From: Bacteroidota bacterium
GTDB lineage: Bacteria; Bacteroidota; Ignavibacteria; Ignavibacteriales; Melioribacteraceae
DNA: 8,823 bases
Reading direction: 5' to 3'
Assembly (NCBI GenBank): GCA_021812745.1
Contig: JAKAMS010000090.1
Span: forward strand, 1-8,823
The position numbers were made by a program, and so were the translations under genes. The notes beneath the pieces are model-generated. The model had not been told where the DNA came from. It worked only from the letters and a program-made list of their open reading frames with translations, and made no database searches. This document shows, in pieces, positions 7,287-8,823 of this stretch (within the stretch, counting starts at the first letter, position 1; each line of letters begins with the position of its first letter).

Positions 7287-7327
7287 CTTTGGTCTTTGAA
7301 CTTTAGACTTTGTACTTGCGCTTTAGC
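7287..7327. repeat. Heptad tandem repeat, about six CTTTGNN units
   Basis: On the plus strand the units run CTTTGGT, CTTTGAA, CTTTAGA, CTTTGTA, CTTGCG (one base short) and CTTTAGC. The CTTT core is nearly invariant and the last three bases vary. No open frame uses it. Confidence 0.75.
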
Positions 7328-7345
7328 GCGCTATGAATAACGTCT

Positions 7346-7376
7346 AGCGGTTTATAAATTATTCAAGTTGACCGCT
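7346..7376. repeat. Small inverted repeat AGCGGT/ACCGCT
   Basis: Six-base arms at 7346-7351 and 7371-7376 are separated by 19 bases. There is no T-run in a useful place. It may be chance or part of a larger repeat; low weight. Confidence 0.3.
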
Positions 7377-7401
7377 TGCAAATAAGAGATTCAATTTCTG
7401 C

Positions 7402-7440
7402 CACTAATTACACTAATTTTCACGAATTCTTACACGAATT
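7402..7440. repeat. Imperfect tandem repeat with CACNAATT core
   Basis: Four consecutive units of 9-12 bases: CACTAATTA, CACTAATTTT, CACGAATTCTTA and CACGAATT. The core has two versions, CACTAATT in the first two units and CACGAATT in the last two. No coding potential is seen. Confidence 0.7.
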
Positions 7441-7473
7441 TTAATTAGAAATGACTCTGAATTATTCTAAGTC

Positions 7474-7546
7474 TGTCACTCTGGAACAGAGTGAAGAGTC
7501 TCTTTACATTCTAAAATTGAGATGTTTCACTTCGTTCAACATGACA
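7474..7546. repeat. Inverted-repeat element with TGTCA/TGACA ends (element A)
   Basis: The left arm (7474-7502) and the right arm (7519-7546) are reverse-complementary at about 20 of 28 positions, with a one-base gap. They share GTGAA and TCTC inner ends and TGTCA outer ends. The left arm alone also folds into a perfect 7-bp hairpin, CACTCTG/CAGAGTG, with a GAA loop (7477-7493). It looks like a small non-autonomous interspersed repeat. Confidence 0.65.
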
Positions 7547-7603
7547 ATTGCGTAACTTCAGTTAATTATTTTGTTTTCCGGATAGATTAGCATTTTTTAT
7601 ATC

Positions 7604-7619
7604 ATGCCTACGGCATTTT
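7604..7619 (+). repeat. Small hairpin ATGCC-TAC-GGCAT followed by four T
   Basis: A 5-bp stem with a 3-nt loop, then TTTT and a T-rich tract further on. On the plus strand it resembles a weak terminator, but no plus-strand gene precedes it, so a repeat remnant is equally likely. Confidence 0.35.
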
Positions 7620-7639
7620 GTTCTATTTTTTTTCTTTTT

Positions 7640-7653
7640 TACCAATATTGGTA
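7640..7653. other. Perfect 14-bp palindrome TACCAATATTGGTA
   Basis: The dyad is uninterrupted and centred between 7646 and 7647. It could be a protein-binding site. It has no evident promoter or gene next to it, so its function is unknown. Confidence 0.45.
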
Positions 7654-7675
7654 GAAGAATAAAGCATCCCCGTTT

Positions 7676-7749
7676 GTCACTCCCGAATGCTTTTATCGGG
7701 AGTCCATCAGAGTTTTAATGGATTCCCGCTTAAAACATGCGGGAATGAC
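7676..7749. repeat. Double-hairpin inverted-repeat element (element B)
   Basis: Two 32-base arms (7676-7707 and 7718-7749) are inverted repeats matching at 26 of 32 positions around a 10-nt centre. Each arm folds alone: ACTCCCGA/TCGGGAGT (7679-7703) and ATTCCCGC/GCGGGAAT (7722-7746), both 8-bp stems with 9-nt loops. Of the six arm-to-arm differences, four make two compensated base pairs and two fall in the loops. It is probably a mobile or REP-like short repeat. Confidence 0.8.
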
Positions 7750-7758
7750 AAAGCAAGC

Positions 7759-7779
7759 TTCGGGGGTATTGAACCCGAA
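7759..7779. repeat. Hairpin TTCGGG/CCCGAA
   Basis: A 6-bp stem with a 9-nt loop directly beyond element B. It could be a further arm of the same repeat or a backup transcript end for the kinase gene. No strong T-run follows it on either strand. Confidence 0.35.
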
Positions 7780-7795
7780 AAGGAATAAAAGCAGC

Positions 7796-7815
7796 AAAAA
7801 AATCCCTTTAGGAAT
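7796..7815 (-). terminator. Weak terminator overlapping the kinase stop codon
   Basis: On the minus strand ATTCC (7811-7815) pairs with GGGAT (7802-7806) over five positions including one T-G, with loop TAAA, followed by six T. The stop codon TAA forms part of the loop. It is short but well placed to end the kinase transcript. Confidence 0.45.
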
Positions 7816-8823
7816 GACATATAAAAGCTAATGGTATACCAAATTCAAAGGTTGTATGAGAATTTTCTTTGCTGTCAATTTTTATATAACCGTTATTTAG
7901 CTCTACTATTTTTTTTACTATTGCTAAACCCAATCCTAATCCTTCTTTTGTTTCATTCTCTTTTCCAAATTGATTAAAAGGGCTAATCTTTTCAACGCCA
8001 ATTGATTTAATCCCTGTTCCCGTATCCTTTACTATTGTTTTATAAAATTTGTCGCTCGATTGACCAATGATATGGATAATGCTTCCTTCGTTTGAATATT
8101 TAATTGAATTTTCTACCAGCTCATTTACAATAAATTCATAATGCTGGTCGGTTATCATTAGGACATTATTTTCAAAATGGGCTGCAAGATCGTTGGCTCT
8201 ATTAAAAATGGAAGCTTTCTGTGATAACCGCGAGGTAAGAAAATTATGATCAATTTGATATGCGTTCTCTTTTGCTTTCAACCGGGTCTCCGGACTATTT
8301 TCATCCAAAAGCAAATCAACATACACCAATAGTTTTTCCACTCTTCTTAAAAGTCTGCTTCCGGAGTGCAGTATTTTATCAGCCATCTCCGATAATTCTT
8401 CTTTTGTAAGCGATTCAATATCTTTCAAAATCATTTCGGAAAGACCTAATATAGAAACCAGCGGAGTGCGTAATTCATGCTGAACTCTTTTAACTAAAGA
8501 GAATCTTAAAATTTCGCCAACGGATTGACATCTTTCTTTTTTCTTAAACCGTGAATCAATTGCAGAAAGAAGGTCCGTAGATCTGTAAGGCTTAAGTAGA
8601 TAATCATCTGCGCCTAGTGTCATTCCAGCCCTAATATCTTGCGGTTCAACTTTGGCAGAAAGAAAAATAAATGGTATAGCGGATGTTAATGGGTTGTCCT
8701 GAAGTTTTTTCAACATATCAAATCCATCCATTTTAGGCATTCTAATATCGCTTAATATAAGATCCGGTAATTTATTAAGTGCAATATTATAACCTTCATA
8801 ACCATCTTCTGCGCATATAACTT
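7808..8823 (-). CDS. Receiver-histidine kinase (N-terminus cut by window edge)
   Basis: The frame is open to the window edge, so the first visible residues are within a receiver domain and the ATG at 8740 is internal. Visible: 337 residues. LILSDIRMPKMDG gives the phospho-accepting Asp (codon 8747-8749), with FLSAK and the LLKPY lysine completing the receiver. The HisKA H-box is HELRTPLVSILGL (phospho-His about visible residue 115). The ATPase domain has its N-box in NELVENSIKYSNEG, DTGTGI, and EGLGLGLAIVKKIVELNNG. No membrane segment is seen, so this is a soluble two-component protein whose input arrives through the receiver. The last three residues, Cys-His-Ser, and the stop lie in repeat-like DNA. 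It is not part of the chemotaxis units: about 750 bases and a weak terminator separate it from cheW copy 2. Target unknown. Confidence 0.92.
   Translation of the reverse strand, partial: VICAEDGYEGYNIALNKLPDLILSDIRMPKMDGFDMLKKLQDNPLTSAIPFIFLSAKVEPQDIRAGMTLGADDYLLKPYRSTDLLSAIDSRFKKKERCQSVGEILRFSLVKRVQHELRTPLVSILGLSEMILKDIESLTKEELSEMADKILHSGSRLLRRVEKLLVYVDLLLDENSPETRLKAKENAYQIDHNFLTSRLSQKASIFNRANDLAAHFENNVLMITDQHYEFIVNELVENSIKYSNEGSIIHIIGQSSDKFYKTIVKDTGTGIKSIGVEKISPFNQFGKENETKEGLGLGLAIVKKIVELNNGYIKIDSKENSHTTFEFGIPLAFICHS

Larger units (their letters stand above)
7210..7807. other. Gene-free, repeat-rich intergenic stretch
   Basis: No coding sequence with a start, ribosome binding site and sensible protein is visible on either strand. 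The stretch is instead made of separate short repeats: a heptad array, a CACNAATT array, two inverted-repeat elements with TGTCA/TGACA ends, a 14-bp palindrome and several small hairpins. These are listed individually. It separates the receiver-kinase gene from the chemotaxis units. Confidence 0.75.

Noticed and set aside
7287..7440. CRISPR array suggested by clustered short repeats
   Set aside because: Units are 7-12 bases and tandem, with no spacers of 30-odd bases and no cas genes.
8738..8740. ATG as the start of a stand-alone kinase
   Set aside because: The frame is open upstream and encodes the phospho-accepting Asp and the preceding receiver strand, so this Met is internal.

Overview
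The window is AT-rich and every gene I can support lies on the minus strand, so it reads right to left. Strong AAGGAG-type ribosome binding sites, a Porin_O/P-like outer-membrane barrel, signal peptides and a gap full of short palindromic repeats suggest a Gram-negative bacterium. My tentative guess is the Bacteroidota/Ignavibacteria side of the tree; this is inference, not a match.

Layout in transcription order. (1) 8823-7808: the C-terminal part of a soluble receiver-histidine kinase, cut by the window edge. (2) 7807-7210: about 600 bases with no gene, a patchwork of heptad tandem repeats, CACNAATT repeats and inverted repeats with TGTCA/TGACA ends. (3) 7209-2877: a conserved upstream region, cheW, an outer-membrane porin, a secreted single-Cache protein, a transmembrane chemoreceptor with its own periplasmic sensor domain, and a hairpin terminator. 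(4) 2811-187: a second copy of the upstream region, a second cheW, a second chemoreceptor with a cytoplasmic Cys-containing PAS domain, and a similar terminator. (5) 186-1: no gene seen.

The main result is that units 3 and 4 are paralogous chemotaxis cassettes (upstream region-cheW-receptor-terminator). The two CheW proteins, the second HAMP and signalling halves of the receptors, their last 15 residues, and about 150 bases of upstream DNA are all conserved between the units. The receptor input modules differ completely. Unit 3 also carries a porin and a free periplasmic Cache protein between cheW and the receptor.

A plausible reading, which is inference, is that unit 3 is an outer-membrane-to-cytoplasm sensing path: porin entry, periplasmic Cache binding, membrane receptor, then CheW. 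Unit 4 would be an internal (redox, metal or small-molecule) receptor feeding the same array. No cheA, cheY, cheR, cheB or flagellar gene is present, so both units must plug into a core encoded elsewhere.
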